A DNA stretch of 64,000 bases from Aureibaculum sp. 2308TA14-22 (GTDB lineage Bacteria; Bacteroidota; Bacteroidia; Flavobacteriales; Flavobacteriaceae): NCBI RefSeq assembly GCF_040538665.1, contig NZ_JBEWXT010000001.1:1452501-1516500 (forward strand), given 5' to 3'. The notes below the pieces were generated by a model. It searched no databases. It was given only the letters and a program-made list of their open reading frames with translations, and was not told where the DNA came from. A program made the position numbers and the translations under genes. Of this stretch, positions 52,531 through 61,777 are shown in pieces (position 1 is the first letter of the stretch; each line of letters starts with the position of its first letter).

Positions 52531-52597
52531 AACTTTTCTAAGGTATTTAATTCAGGTTTACCACCTCTTTTTCCAATTCCGCAAACTATGTAAATAT

Positions 52598-52612
52598 TAC
52601 TTTTATAAAGTA
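52598..52612. promoter_or_regulatory. Palindrome upstream of xylB
   Basis: TACTTTTATAAAGTA has perfect 6-bp arms around TAT, about 70 bp upstream of the -7 box. It could be a regulator site for the sugar operon; no regulator gene is nearby. Confidence 0.35.
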
Positions 52613-52820
52613 TAACTTGAGTCCTATATCTACCTCTATTTAAATGTTGAAGCTTTCGCCATGTTTATATTTGCATAGTCAATTAATACTGTTAATTTTG
52701 TTTTACCTCGAATAGCATCAAAAGGGTTGAACATGTTTTGTAGATGTAACTCCACTTAAAACCGTTCCCACTGCATTTTAAGTCGAATCATACAATAACA
52801 CAATAGATTTGGATTTCACA

Positions 52821-52835
52821 TCCTGCCACCTCGAC
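52821..52835 (+). repeat. Third tRNA-Pro-end-like repeat
   Basis: TCCTGCCACCTCGAC is identical to 37116-37130 and differs from the tRNA-Pro end at one base. It lies between xylB and the ThuA-like gene, exactly where the uronate genes stop. Confidence 0.65.
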
Positions 52836-52886
52836 AAAAGAAAAGTTTTTCGTTTTTAGTGAGGTAGTAGTAATAAACACATATAT

Positions 52887-54005
52887 CTACTCCAGATCAG
52901 CAACCTTTAATTGCTTCTCTGTCCAGTATTCATTTTTTCGAAATTCATATTTAGTTGGCTTATAATCACCAACTATTGTTACATCAGCCTTTCCAGGGAC
53001 ATCTAAACTCATAGCCCAAAACATTCCATTTACGAACAACCTTCGGGTTCCTTCTATTAAAAGATCTGTTGATGCACCTAAGGTGGAAGTAAACACTTTA
53101 CCTTTTTTACCATCAGCTAATTGGTACGTTTTTGTCCATGCCACAGGCATCATTGGGTCATTTAATTTTAGTCCTTTGTCATTTGCAGTAGCAATTTCGT
53201 CATCAGTAGGTTTCATTCCAAAGAAAATATCACCTTCATCAAATTCTCCTTTGCGATTAATTACTTGTCCTAAAATAATTGGATTTACATCAGTTAGCAT
53301 GGGCAATCTAACCCCGTAAACATCTGTTGAGCCCCAAACATCACCATCATTAATACCGTTTGTGATTACATGGTCTTCTGCACCATCAGCAATAATTCCC
53401 TTTGTACTCTGATGTTTGTGTTTTCCATGATGGTTTATCCATTTTTCTCCTAAAATAAATCGTCCAAAACCGTCTTTCCATTCTGTTTTATCTCCACTAT
53501 AGTAATTTCCGTAATGTGAATAATTAGAAATAGAATCTTGGTTAAATTTAAAAGCATGGGTTGATGTTCGCATACCAACTACTGGTTTTCCAGATTTCAA
53601 ATAATCGTCTATATGTTTCATTTGACCATCAGGTAATGCTCTAAATCGAGTGAAAATTACCATTAGATCTGCCAAAGCTAAGGCTTCTAAACCAGGAATG
53701 TTCTTACCATAATTTGCATTGACAATACCAGGACTATTCGGATCCTGAGCAAATAAAACAGTGCATTTGAATCCGTGATTTTTAGACATAATTTTAGCTA
53801 GCATAGGCAGTGCTTCTTCTGACCTGTACTCTTCATCACCTGAAACAAAAACTATGTGTTTGGCAGCACTATCTTTACCATCAAATGTTAGCCATTCCTT
53901 AGTAGCAGGAGTATCAATCTTTTCAGAAGTATCCTTTTCTTTATCTCGTTTTGTACCACAAGCAATAATAAGCAAACAAACAAAACAGTAAAACAATTTT
54001 TTCAT
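52887..54005 (-). CDS. ThuA-like lipoprotein
   Basis: This 372-residue protein has a lipoprotein signal (CLLIIACG, Cys16) and a ThuA-like domain of the class I glutamine amidotransferase-like fold: HIVFVSGDEEYRSEEALPML, LMVIFTRFRALPDGQM and GMRTSTHAFKF. In Rhizobium ThuA takes part in trehalose use through 3-keto sugars; in Bacteroidota such proteins often lie with Gfo/Idh/MocA and PVC-type dehydrogenases. It is the last gene of a three-gene minus-strand operon with a TIM-barrel isomerase and an MFS permease. The substrate is unknown. Confidence 0.85.
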   Translation of the reverse strand: MKKLFYCFVCLLIIACGTKRDKEKDTSEKIDTPATKEWLTFDGKDSAAKHIVFVSGDEEYRSEEALPMLAKIMSKNHGFKCTVLFAQDPNSPGIVNANYGKNIPGLEALALADLMVIFTRFRALPDGQMKHIDDYLKSGKPVVGMRTSTHAFKFNQDSISNYSHYGNYYSGDKTEWKDGFGRFILGEKWINHHGKHKHQSTKGIIADGAEDHVITNGINDGDVWGSTDVYGVRLPMLTDVNPIILGQVINRKGEFDEGDIFFGMKPTDDEIATANDKGLKLNDPMMPVAWTKTYQLADGKKGKVFTSTLGASTDLLIEGTRRLFVNGMFWAMSLDVPGKADVTIVGDYKPTKYEFRKNEYWTEKQLKVADLE

Positions 54006-54028
54006 GGTGTGATGAGATATTTTATTAA

Positions 54029-54874
54029 TTAGAGATTATTTTTTAATCCTTCCTTTATGAAAGCTAGTCCATTTTTATAAATTTCTTCGGATGGAGAATA
54101 ATCTCTCCAAACATTAATGGCATTGGCAAACTCAGGAATAATTGTACTAAAGGCTTCAATGGTTAACCATCCGTCATAATTAATTTGGTTTAAAGTAGAG
54201 AAAACCTCACTCCAATTAACTTGTCCACCACCTGGTGTCCCTCGGTCATTTTCACTTATATGAACATGCTTTAGATACGGTGCAATTTCTTTTAATGCAC
54301 TTGCCTGACTTTTTTCTTCAATGTTTGAATGGTGCGTATCATACATAGCACCAAGGTTTGGATGACCCACCTCTTGAACCATTATACTCAAATCGGCCAT
54401 TGTATTATACAAATAACATTCAAATCGATTTAAAGCTTCAGGGGCAAGTACTATATTGGCTTGTTGGGCATATTCTGCCGCTTTTCTGAGCATTTCAATA
54501 CTCCATTGTCTTTCAGCTGTAGTAGGTGGTTGTCGCGTAAAATAGGCAAAACTAGAATGAAACGGACCGCATACAACCTCTACATTTGCAACTTGAGCCA
54601 CGTCTATTGACCATTTTAATTTATCCAAACCTGCTGCTCTGATTTTAGCATCTGGACTAGCTATATTTTCATCAGGTGCTAAAGAAGCCACAGCAGTAAC
54701 TCCCATATCTATTGAAGAAAAATGAGATCCAAGCTTAGTATAATGGTTAATATCGCCTTCACCTAAAAACAATTCAATACCGTCGTATCCAGTTTCTTTT
54801 AAATTATCAACTATCGTATAATGCTCCTCTGTGACATGATTAGTCCAAAGTAGCATATTCATGCCTATTTTCAT
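54029..54874 (-). CDS. TIM-barrel sugar isomerase/epimerase
   Basis: This 281-residue protein is a xylose isomerase-like TIM barrel (AP endonuclease 2 fold). GYDGIELFLGEGDIN, VLAPEALNRFECYLYNT, MYDTHHSNIEEKS, KHVHISENDRGTPGGG and YDGWLTIEAFS carry the Glu, Asp, His and Glu metal ligands of D-tagatose 3-epimerase-like enzymes. It lies between the MFS and ThuA-like genes. A cytoplasmic keto-sugar epimerase role is likely; the exact sugar cannot be told. Confidence 0.87.
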   Translation of the reverse strand: MKIGMNMLLWTNHVTEEHYTIVDNLKETGYDGIELFLGEGDINHYTKLGSHFSSIDMGVTAVASLAPDENIASPDAKIRAAGLDKLKWSIDVAQVANVEVVCGPFHSSFAYFTRQPPTTAERQWSIEMLRKAAEYAQQANIVLAPEALNRFECYLYNTMADLSIMVQEVGHPNLGAMYDTHHSNIEEKSQASALKEIAPYLKHVHISENDRGTPGGGQVNWSEVFSTLNQINYDGWLTIEAFSTIIPEFANAINVWRDYSPSEEIYKNGLAFIKEGLKNNL

Positions 54875-54906
54875 TTTTGATGATTTAAATTATAAATGGT
54901 TATTGA

Positions 54907-56148
54907 CTAAGCCGTGACTTCTTCTGGTTTGTTTCTATTTTTAACCCAAAAGTAAAGTATAGTAAATAGAACAATCAATACACCAGGAAAGAGAATCATT
55001 GTTTTTAATGTTTCTTGCCCTGCGGCTAGTTCAAGCTCATTACCTGTCAATCCTAAAGCTGTGGCTCTTTCCCTAGCATTATCAATCCATCCTCCAAATA
55101 TGGGTTGCATATTAGCGGTCATAAACATACCAATTGCACCAATAACGGACATTCCTAAAGCACCACTCCTTGGTATTTTTTCAGCAACAAAACCAATCAT
55201 GTTTGGCCAAAAATAACAAATACCCAAACCAAACACTATTGCTGCTACATAAGTCATATTACCAGTAGTCGAACTCAATAAAAAGATACCAATAGCAGTA
55301 ACAATAGCAGAACCTAATAGAACACCAGTCTGATCGAACTTGTGTACAATATCTCCCCCAAAATAACGCCCAATTGCCATAACTCCAAAAGTAAGAGCCA
55401 TTATAATCATTGGTGCTGCTCCACTACCCTCTAATACTAATCTAACCCATTGATTAGGTACAAATTCAGATATTGCTGTCATAGCCATACAAACCGCTAT
55501 AAATATAAAAATTGGCGTTGCCATGCCTTTTAAATTCCCAGCTAATGTTTTCGCTTCCTGTAATCTTGGTTTAGGGAATTTTTGACCAAAAAACAAATAG
55601 GCATAAATAATTGTTGGGATTAAAATAATCGCCATTTGTGCCTGCCAACCTAATTCCAATTCTGTCATTCCATAACTGAGTAAACTTGCTAAAACTATTC
55701 CACCTGGAAACCACATATGGAATCTATTCATAAGGGTGTTCATTTTTTTTCCAGTAGCACTATCTGCAATCATGGGATTACATGCAGCTTCGGTACAACC
55801 ATTACCTAAACCGATAAGAAATGTCGCAATGATTAGCCCCATATAGCCTCCTGCAAAAATAGTTAACAGAATACCAAGCGTATGTGCTATGAAAGCAAAT
55901 TGCATAATTTTTTTTGGTCCTACCGTATGGTAAATTAAACCGCCCACAATCATAGCCAATGGAAAACCATAAAACCACATAGAATTAATAGTTCCTAATT
56001 GTCCTGCTGATAAGCCGAATGCTTCTTGTAGTTGGGGCAAAATACCTGCTCTAAAGCTAAAAGAAAAGGCGGTAGTAATAAGTGCAAAACAACTCGCATA
56101 AAAAAGTCGATTTGTATTAATTTGGGATTCCAGATTTGTAGTTGACAT
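54907..56148 (-). CDS. MFS sugar transporter
   Basis: This 413-residue protein has about 12 hydrophobic segments and the loop GLIYHTVGPKKIMQFAFI, the MFS cytoplasmic motif region. GLGNGCTEAACNPMIAD and FGLGICYFWPNMIGFVAEKI recall sugar:proton symporters of the FucP-related group. It heads the minus-strand operon with the isomerase and ThuA-like genes and is divergent from the second operon across 191 bp. CAAAATTA at 56221-56228 could be its -7 box. Confidence 0.88.
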   Translation of the reverse strand: MSTTNLESQINTNRLFYASCFALITTAFSFSFRAGILPQLQEAFGLSAGQLGTINSMWFYGFPLAMIVGGLIYHTVGPKKIMQFAFIAHTLGILLTIFAGGYMGLIIATFLIGLGNGCTEAACNPMIADSATGKKMNTLMNRFHMWFPGGIVLASLLSYGMTELELGWQAQMAIILIPTIIYAYLFFGQKFPKPRLQEAKTLAGNLKGMATPIFIFIAVCMAMTAISEFVPNQWVRLVLEGSGAAPMIIMALTFGVMAIGRYFGGDIVHKFDQTGVLLGSAIVTAIGIFLLSSTTGNMTYVAAIVFGLGICYFWPNMIGFVAEKIPRSGALGMSVIGAIGMFMTANMQPIFGGWIDNARERATALGLTGNELELAAGQETLKTMILFPGVLIVLFTILYFWVKNRNKPEEVTA

Positions 56149-56339
56149 AGATTGATTTTTTGGGTTTTAACAATTCATAAGAAGTGCTGTTGTTTTTTAA
56201 TATTTGTGTATAATAGTAATCAAAATTATAAAAATAATCCAATTTTTAGTGATTTATAAAAAATATTTATAATTTACAGCTTTAAATTTACATTAATATT
56301 TCGTTTGAATTTCCAAATTAGTTTATAAAAAATAAAATT

Positions 56340-57386
56340 ATGCAAGAAAATAATTTTCCCAAGCTACACAACGCCTCATGGCCAGGTGTAGTAGGTAAAG
56401 GGCCAGATTCTGAACCGCCTATTTCCATCGACACAATGATTGATTTAACCGCCAACGCAGAAGTTGATGGTGTAAAATTTGACGGTTTTGATCTTTTTTT
56501 AGCAGATCCTCATTTAGATATCGACTCCTCAGATGATGGAATAAAAAAAATGGCTGACATGGCAAGGTCAAAAAATCTAGAAATAGGAAGTTTAGTAGCA
56601 CCTATTTGGGCCGGAACTGGTGGTGGGTCAGCTATGGGCTCTAAAGAAGAACGTAATATGTTCGTTACACAAGTAAAAAAAGCAAGTAAAATTGGAAAAA
56701 AATTAAGGGATTTAGGTATTCGCCCTCACGGAATTATTAGAATAGATTCTTCGGTTGACCCAGAAACTTGGGCAAAAAATCCTGTTGAAAACACCAAACT
56801 TATTGCCCATACTTTTAGAGAGGCTTGTGATGTTGCAGCAGACTATGGAGAATCATTAGCTGCTGAAGGAGAAATTTGTTGGGGTGGCATGCATGGATGG
56901 AAAACAATGGTAAATACTTTAGAAGCTGTGGATAGGCCAAATATTGGATTTCAAGCAGATATGGCTCACACCCTACTTTATTTACTTGGATATAATAAAC
57001 CTGATGAAAGAATATTACCAGAAAATTTTGATTGGAATGATAGAGCAACCTTAACAGAAGGCTTAAAAACAGTTACAAAGGCACTACGCCCTTGGACTAT
57101 AGATTTTCATGTTGCTCAGAATGATGGTACCGTCTTTGGTGCGGGTTCTCATGATAAAACAGGAAGGCATTGCCAAGCAAACGACCCTAATGGTAAATTG
57201 GATATTCCAGTTGATGCTGGACACTGGCTCAGAGACGAAAATGGAATTTTAACAAAGAAGTTTAAGCATATTTGTTGGGATGGTTGTATGTTTCCTAATG
57301 ATGTAATGATGCAACCTCAAACGTGGAATGATGTACTTGGAGCTATGATCAAAGTACGCCAACAGCATGGTTGGTACGAAGCTTAA
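56340..57386 (+). CDS. TIM-barrel sugar isomerase/epimerase family protein
   Basis: This 348-residue protein belongs to the xylose isomerase-like TIM-barrel group. [54 protein letters not shown] and [17 protein letters not shown] hold the probable metal ligands (Glu, Asp-x-x-H, D-x-H). It lacks a signal peptide. It is the first gene of a plus-strand operon with two Gfo/Idh/MocA enzymes, a zinc dehydrogenase and an epimerase. It may act on a keto-sugar made by the neighbouring dehydrogenases. Confidence 0.83.
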   Translation: MQENNFPKLHNASWPGVVGKGPDSEPPISIDTMIDLTANAEVDGVKFDGFDLFLADPHLDIDSSDDGIKKMADMARSKNLEIGSLVAPIWAGTGGGSAMGSKEERNMFVTQVKKASKIGKKLRDLGIRPHGIIRIDSSVDPETWAKNPVENTKLIAHTFREACDVAADYGESLAAEGEICWGGMHGWKTMVNTLEAVDRPNIGFQADMAHTLLYLLGYNKPDERILPENFDWNDRATLTEGLKTVTKALRPWTIDFHVAQNDGTVFGAGSHDKTGRHCQANDPNGKLDIPVDAGHWLRDENGILTKKFKHICWDGCMFPNDVMMQPQTWNDVLGAMIKVRQQHGWYEA

Positions 57387-57411
57387 AATAATTAAAACAT
57401 TTATTTAAAAT

Positions 57412-58572
57412 ATGTCAACTAAAAAAGAACTAAGAATAGGATTGGTAGGTTATGGTTTTATGGGGAGAACTCATTCTAATGCCTATAAAAGAGTTGGGGA
57501 TTTTTTCCCAGATTTAAAATTTCGTCCTGTATTAAAAGTCGTTTGTGCAAGAAATGAAGAAAGAGTTCGTGCTTTTGCAGACCAATGGGGCTATGAATCA
57601 ATTGAAACAGACTGGCGGAAATTGGTTGCAAGAGATGATATTGATGCTATTGATATTTGTACACCAAATAATATGCATGCTGAGATAGCCATTGCGGCTG
57701 CAGAAGCGGGTAAAATGGTTCTCTGTGAAAAGCCTTTGGCAAGAACTGTTGCCGAAGCTCAACCAATGGTAGATGCCATTGAAAAAGCCGGAGTGCCTAA
57801 TACCGTATATTTTAATTATCGAAGACTTCCGTCCGTAACACTTGCAAAACAGTTAATTGATGCTGGTAAGTTGGGTAAAATATTTCACTATAGAGCTAAT
57901 TTTTTACAAGACTGGACTATAAGTCCTGAATTACCTCAAGGTGGTGAAGGCTTATGGCGTTTAGATAATGCAGCTGCAGGTTCTGGTGTTACTGGAGATC
58001 TATTGGCTCATTGTATTGATACAGCTATGTGGTTAAACGGAGGCATAAAAGATGTATCTGCCATGACCGAAACGTTTATCAAAGAAAGAGTACATACGAT
58101 TACTGGAGAAAAGCAAAAAGTAGACATTGATGATGCCTGCCTATTTCATTGTCACTTTGATAATGGTTCTTTGGGATTGTTTGAATCAACGCGATATGCA
58201 CGTGGACATAAGGCCCTTTATACTTTTGAAATTAACGGAGAACATGCATCCATTAAATGGAATTTACATGATCTAACAAGATTAGAGTATTTTGACCATC
58301 GCGACGAATCTATGGAAAGAGGTTGGCGTTCCATACATGTAACAGATGGAGACCATCCCTATATGGACAAATGGTGGGTTCCAGGATTATCCATTGGTTA
58401 CGAACATAGTTTTGTACATCAAATCGCAGATTTTTTGCAAAGTTTGGAAGAAGGTAAGCCCTGTTCTCCAACCTTCAAAGAAGCTCAAGAAACTCAAAAG
58501 GTATGTGAAGCGGTTTTGGAATCTGCTAAATCTAAACAGTGGAAAGATACTGGTGTAGATTGGAATTTTTAA
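57412..58572 (+). CDS. Gfo/Idh/MocA-family oxidoreductase
   Basis: This 386-residue NAD(P)-dependent dehydrogenase has the Rossmann motif [20 protein letters not shown], the [11 protein letters not shown] block and [19 protein letters not shown] with the D-x-x-x-W/H catalytic helix. The [12 protein letters not shown] start groups it with inositol dehydrogenase-like members. It lies 25 bp after the TIM-barrel gene and 14 bp before the zinc dehydrogenase gene. Oxidation of a sugar or cyclitol hydroxyl is likely; the position is unknown. Confidence 0.88.
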   Translation: MSTKKELRIGLVGYGFMGRTHSNAYKRVGDFFPDLKFRPVLKVVCARNEERVRAFADQWGYESIETDWRKLVARDDIDAIDICTPNNMHAEIAIAAAEAGKMVLCEKPLARTVAEAQPMVDAIEKAGVPNTVYFNYRRLPSVTLAKQLIDAGKLGKIFHYRANFLQDWTISPELPQGGEGLWRLDNAAAGSGVTGDLLAHCIDTAMWLNGGIKDVSAMTETFIKERVHTITGEKQKVDIDDACLFHCHFDNGSLGLFESTRYARGHKALYTFEINGEHASIKWNLHDLTRLEYFDHRDESMERGWRSIHVTDGDHPYMDKWWVPGLSIGYEHSFVHQIADFLQSLEEGKPCSPTFKEAQETQKVCEAVLESAKSKQWKDTGVDWNF

Positions 58573-58586
58573 AATAAAATACAGAA

Positions 58587-59690
58587 ATGATTAAAGGATT
58601 CTGCCTTCATGCCAAGGAAAAAATAAAACCAACGGCCGATTTGGTAACGACGAATACTTCCATAGTAGAAATGGACCCACCCATTCTTAAGGAGGGAGAA
58701 ATCAGAGCCAAAACGCTGTTTACGGGTATTTGTGGCTCAGATAATAGTGCTGCACTCGGTAAGTCCAATTTTGATTGGGTGGAACGACCGCGAGTTATTG
58801 GACATGAATTTAGTGCTGAGATTATTGAACTAGGACCTGGTAATCATGGAGATATTAAAGTTGGAGACATCTTTGCACCATTGGCCATGTTAGGCTGTCA
58901 AGAAGCGGACTGCCCAGCCTGTAGTGTCTCTAAGTGGAACTTATGTCCTTCTAAGGAAATCATTGGGTTTCATAAAAACGGAGGTTTCGGACAAGAAGTT
59001 GTTTTAGAATCTGATAGAGTAGTTATTTTAAGTGAAGGTTTAAGTTCTAAACAAGGAGCATTAGTAGAACCTTTATCCGTTGTTGTGAATGCTTTAAATA
59101 GTGCAGCGAACATTAAACCGGGAGATGATGTAATTGTTACGGGTTGCGGTATTATTGGATTAATGTCCGCTGAATTGGCAAGAGCATCTGGTGCTAGGGT
59201 TGCTATTACAGGCATAGCCCATGATCGAAATCAGCGATTAAAAAAGGCAAGAGAGCAAGATTTTATTACTATAGAAGTGTCACCAGATAATACACTAACT
59301 TCACAATTAAAAAATGGAATAAATGATAAAAATGGAATACGTTTTGGAACAACTTCGGGTCAAGTTGATTTGGTGATTGAATGCTCTGGAGTGCCACCTG
59401 TACTTTCGGAAGCGTTTGGCATAGTAAAACCCGAAGGAGATATTTGTGTTATCGCTACCTATCCAGAAGAAGTATCAATTAATGCAACCCATTTAACACG
59501 AACCTCTTTAAGTATGAGAGGTTCTATGGGGTCTTGTCGTGAACATTATGTGATAGCCATGAAACTAATGTTGACAGGAATCTTTCCCGCGGAAGCTTAT
59601 ATCAATCATTATGATTTTTCTGATATTACAAAAGCTTTTGAAGATTCAATCAAAACAAACAATATCAAAGCGGTGGTAAAAATGAATTAA
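58587..59690 (+). CDS. Zinc-dependent alcohol dehydrogenase (MDR)
   Basis: This 367-residue medium-chain dehydrogenase has the catalytic zinc site GICGSDN plus RVIGHEFSAEI. Structural zinc cysteines are in GCQEADCPACSVSKWNLC. The NAD motif is VTGCGIIGLMSAELARASGA. It resembles sorbitol or L-threonine 3-dehydrogenases. It lies within the five-gene operon and probably oxidises a polyol, sugar acid or keto-sugar intermediate. Confidence 0.87.
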   Translation: MIKGFCLHAKEKIKPTADLVTTNTSIVEMDPPILKEGEIRAKTLFTGICGSDNSAALGKSNFDWVERPRVIGHEFSAEIIELGPGNHGDIKVGDIFAPLAMLGCQEADCPACSVSKWNLCPSKEIIGFHKNGGFGQEVVLESDRVVILSEGLSSKQGALVEPLSVVVNALNSAANIKPGDDVIVTGCGIIGLMSAELARASGARVAITGIAHDRNQRLKKAREQDFITIEVSPDNTLTSQLKNGINDKNGIRFGTTSGQVDLVIECSGVPPVLSEAFGIVKPEGDICVIATYPEEVSINATHLTRTSLSMRGSMGSCREHYVIAMKLMLTGIFPAEAYINHYDFSDITKAFEDSIKTNNIKAVVKMN

Positions 59691-59771
59691 TATAACTCAT
59701 CCTAGAAGAAATAAAAAACAATTATAAATAAGCTAAAAGTATGGCTTAAAACCTAAGGTTAATAACATTAA

Positions 59772-60785
59772 ATGCATACAATCTTTATAACAGGCGGTAC
59801 CGGATGTATTGGTGCAGTTACAATTTACAAATTATTACAATCTAAAGAAGTAGATAAAATTGTTGTTACTTCAAGATCGAACAATTCAGAAACATTGAAA
59901 CTGTGGTTGGGAGATACTTTAGATTCAAAGTTAGAATTTATAAACTTAGATATTGCAGACTATGATGCTATTCCGTCTATTCTAGCAAAGGTAAATCCAA
60001 CCCACATTATCCATTTAGGGGCTTATCAAAGTCCAGATTGTTCTAAATACCATATCCAAGGTATGGAAATTAATACAGGTGGTACAATGGCACTTTTTGA
60101 TACGGCCGAAAAGCTACCTAATCTTAAACGTTTTGTCTTTGCTAGTTCTGCAGCTGTTTACGGAATGCGTGCTATGTATCCTGAGCCTGGTATAACCGAA
60201 GACGCTCAACTTTCACCACCTAATCATTATGGAATCTGGAAATTGGCTGGTGAACATCTGGCTAGGTTGTTTTATGATACAACGAAGGTTCCTACAGTTT
60301 GTTTGCGAATAAATACAACTTACGGTCTAGGTAGAGATAAAGGAAAAACATCTGCACCTACCAATGCACTAAAGGCAATTGCTCTAGGTGCTTTTACAGA
60401 AAAGAGAATTCCTTTTGAAATGCCATATAACGGACGGGAAAATTATCACTTTGTTGAAGATGTAGGTGCACACTTTGCTACCTGTACCTTATCTCCATAT
60501 AATGGTTTTGGTGCATTTAACATAAAAGGGGAAACCATAGCTATCAACGATTTTTTAAATATAGTAAAAGAGCAAGCAAGGGTTTTAAGCATGGACGAAT
60601 TTGTAGAATTGACCATAGCAGAAAATGCAGAACCTAATTTATTCGTATCCGACTTGAGTCACGATAAAATTAATACTACATTTAAAAACTTACCTTTAAC
60701 TAGTATTTCAGAAGGGGTTAAAAAATCATTACTAGCATTTATGAATTTAGCGGAAAAAGGAAAATTGAACTATTCAAAACCATAA
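59772..60785 (+). CDS. NAD-dependent epimerase/dehydratase (extended SDR)
   Basis: This 337-residue extended SDR has GGTGCIGAVTIYKLL, HLGAYQSPDCSKY, SSAAVYGMRAMYPEPG and the active-site YGIWKLAGEH. It lacks obvious nucleotide-sugar signatures and could act on a free sugar acid, like uronate dehydrogenase-type enzymes. It begins 81 bp after the zinc dehydrogenase and ends 1 bp before the next gene, so it is translationally close to the last Gfo/Idh enzyme. Confidence 0.85.
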   Translation: MHTIFITGGTGCIGAVTIYKLLQSKEVDKIVVTSRSNNSETLKLWLGDTLDSKLEFINLDIADYDAIPSILAKVNPTHIIHLGAYQSPDCSKYHIQGMEINTGGTMALFDTAEKLPNLKRFVFASSAAVYGMRAMYPEPGITEDAQLSPPNHYGIWKLAGEHLARLFYDTTKVPTVCLRINTTYGLGRDKGKTSAPTNALKAIALGAFTEKRIPFEMPYNGRENYHFVEDVGAHFATCTLSPYNGFGAFNIKGETIAINDFLNIVKEQARVLSMDEFVELTIAENAEPNLFVSDLSHDKINTTFKNLPLTSISEGVKKSLLAFMNLAEKGKLNYSKP

Positions 60786-60786
60786 T

Positions 60787-61758
60787 ATGAAACCCATAAA
60801 TATTGCTTTTATTGGAGCTGGAGATATTGCTAATTTACATGCAGAGGCCATTCAAAACCTAGAAGGTGCTGAACTTGTTGGACTTTGGAACAGAACGCTA
60901 GAAAAAGGCAAAAAAAAAGCTGAAAAGTTTAATTGTAAAGTATATGCTACGGTCGATGAATTACTAAATGATCCTTTAATAGATGCGGTTTTTATATTGA
61001 CTAATATGGAAACTCATTGTGAATACACCATAAAAGCTGCTAAAGCAGGTAAGCACATACTTGTTGAAAAACCAGCTGCCTCAAGCATTGATGAACTTTT
61101 AGCTATGCAAAATGCAATCGAGGAAGCAGGAGTAAAATGTATGCCAGTACATAATTACATTTATGAGGACGGAATAAAACGTACACAAGAAATGATACAA
61201 AATGGCAAACTAGGTAAAATTACTCAGTTTTATATGATGTACAACATTCACCATGCTGATGAAATCAGAACAAGATACCCTGGCGTAATTGGTCAAATAT
61301 TAACGCATCATAGTTATACTATGCTATACTTGGCTGGTCAACCGAAAACCGTTTCTTGTTTTAAACATACGGTAAATACCGAAATTGCACCTCAAGAAAA
61401 TTTGGCCATGGCCAACATACAAATGCAAAATGGCTCATTAAGTCATTTGTGTGCTAGTTTTGCTAATGATGACCATGCAGGTGATCCATGGACTTGCATG
61501 ATCAAAGTCATAGGTACTGACGGAAGTACTCGCTATAGTTATAGAGATTGGGTCATTAATGATAGAAACGGAGCTCACTCTCAGACCTATCAAGCTTATC
61601 CAGAATCAATAAAAAATACAGCTACTCATTTTATAAATGAAGTGATTCGTAATGACAAAGCACCATTATCTTCTATCGAAGATGCCATTACATGTCAGAA
61701 AATAATAGAAGCTTGTGAGTTATCTGTAAAAGAAGGTAAACACATCAACATTAATTGA
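60787..61758 (+). CDS. Gfo/Idh/MocA-family oxidoreductase
   Basis: This 323-residue enzyme has AFIGAGDIANLHAEAIQNLE, HILVEKPAASSIDE and a helix with ILTHHSYTMLYLAGQP. The active-site helix has His-His where many relatives have D-x-x-x-H, so the substrate may differ from the other copies in this window. It follows the epimerase by 1 bp and precedes the PVC-type dehydrogenase gene by 19 bp. Confidence 0.87.
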   Translation: MKPINIAFIGAGDIANLHAEAIQNLEGAELVGLWNRTLEKGKKKAEKFNCKVYATVDELLNDPLIDAVFILTNMETHCEYTIKAAKAGKHILVEKPAASSIDELLAMQNAIEEAGVKCMPVHNYIYEDGIKRTQEMIQNGKLGKITQFYMMYNIHHADEIRTRYPGVIGQILTHHSYTMLYLAGQPKTVSCFKHTVNTEIAPQENLAMANIQMQNGSLSHLCASFANDDHAGDPWTCMIKVIGTDGSTRYSYRDWVINDRNGAHSQTYQAYPESIKNTATHFINEVIRNDKAPLSSIEDAITCQKIIEACELSVKEGKHININ

Positions 61759-61777
61759 ACAACTTTAAACTAATATT

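Larger units (their letters stand above)
37116..52835. mobile_element. Putative island carrying the uronate and xylose genes
   Basis: Two identical 15-bp copies of a variant tRNA-Pro end, at 37116-37130 and 52821-52835, bracket all genes from dctM to xylB. The segment lies in tandem after the integrase-bearing element at the same target. No integrase gene remains inside, so it would have been moved by a lost or neighbouring recombinase. The call rests on the repeats and gene boundaries only. Confidence 0.4.
52491..52886. other. Island edge: promoter region of xylB and att-like site
   Basis: This 396-bp stretch separates xylB from the ThuA-like gene. It holds a -7 box and a palindrome upstream of xylB and the tRNA-Pro-end-like repeat at 52821-52835. 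No ORF is seen in 52620-52820. Confidence 0.6.
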
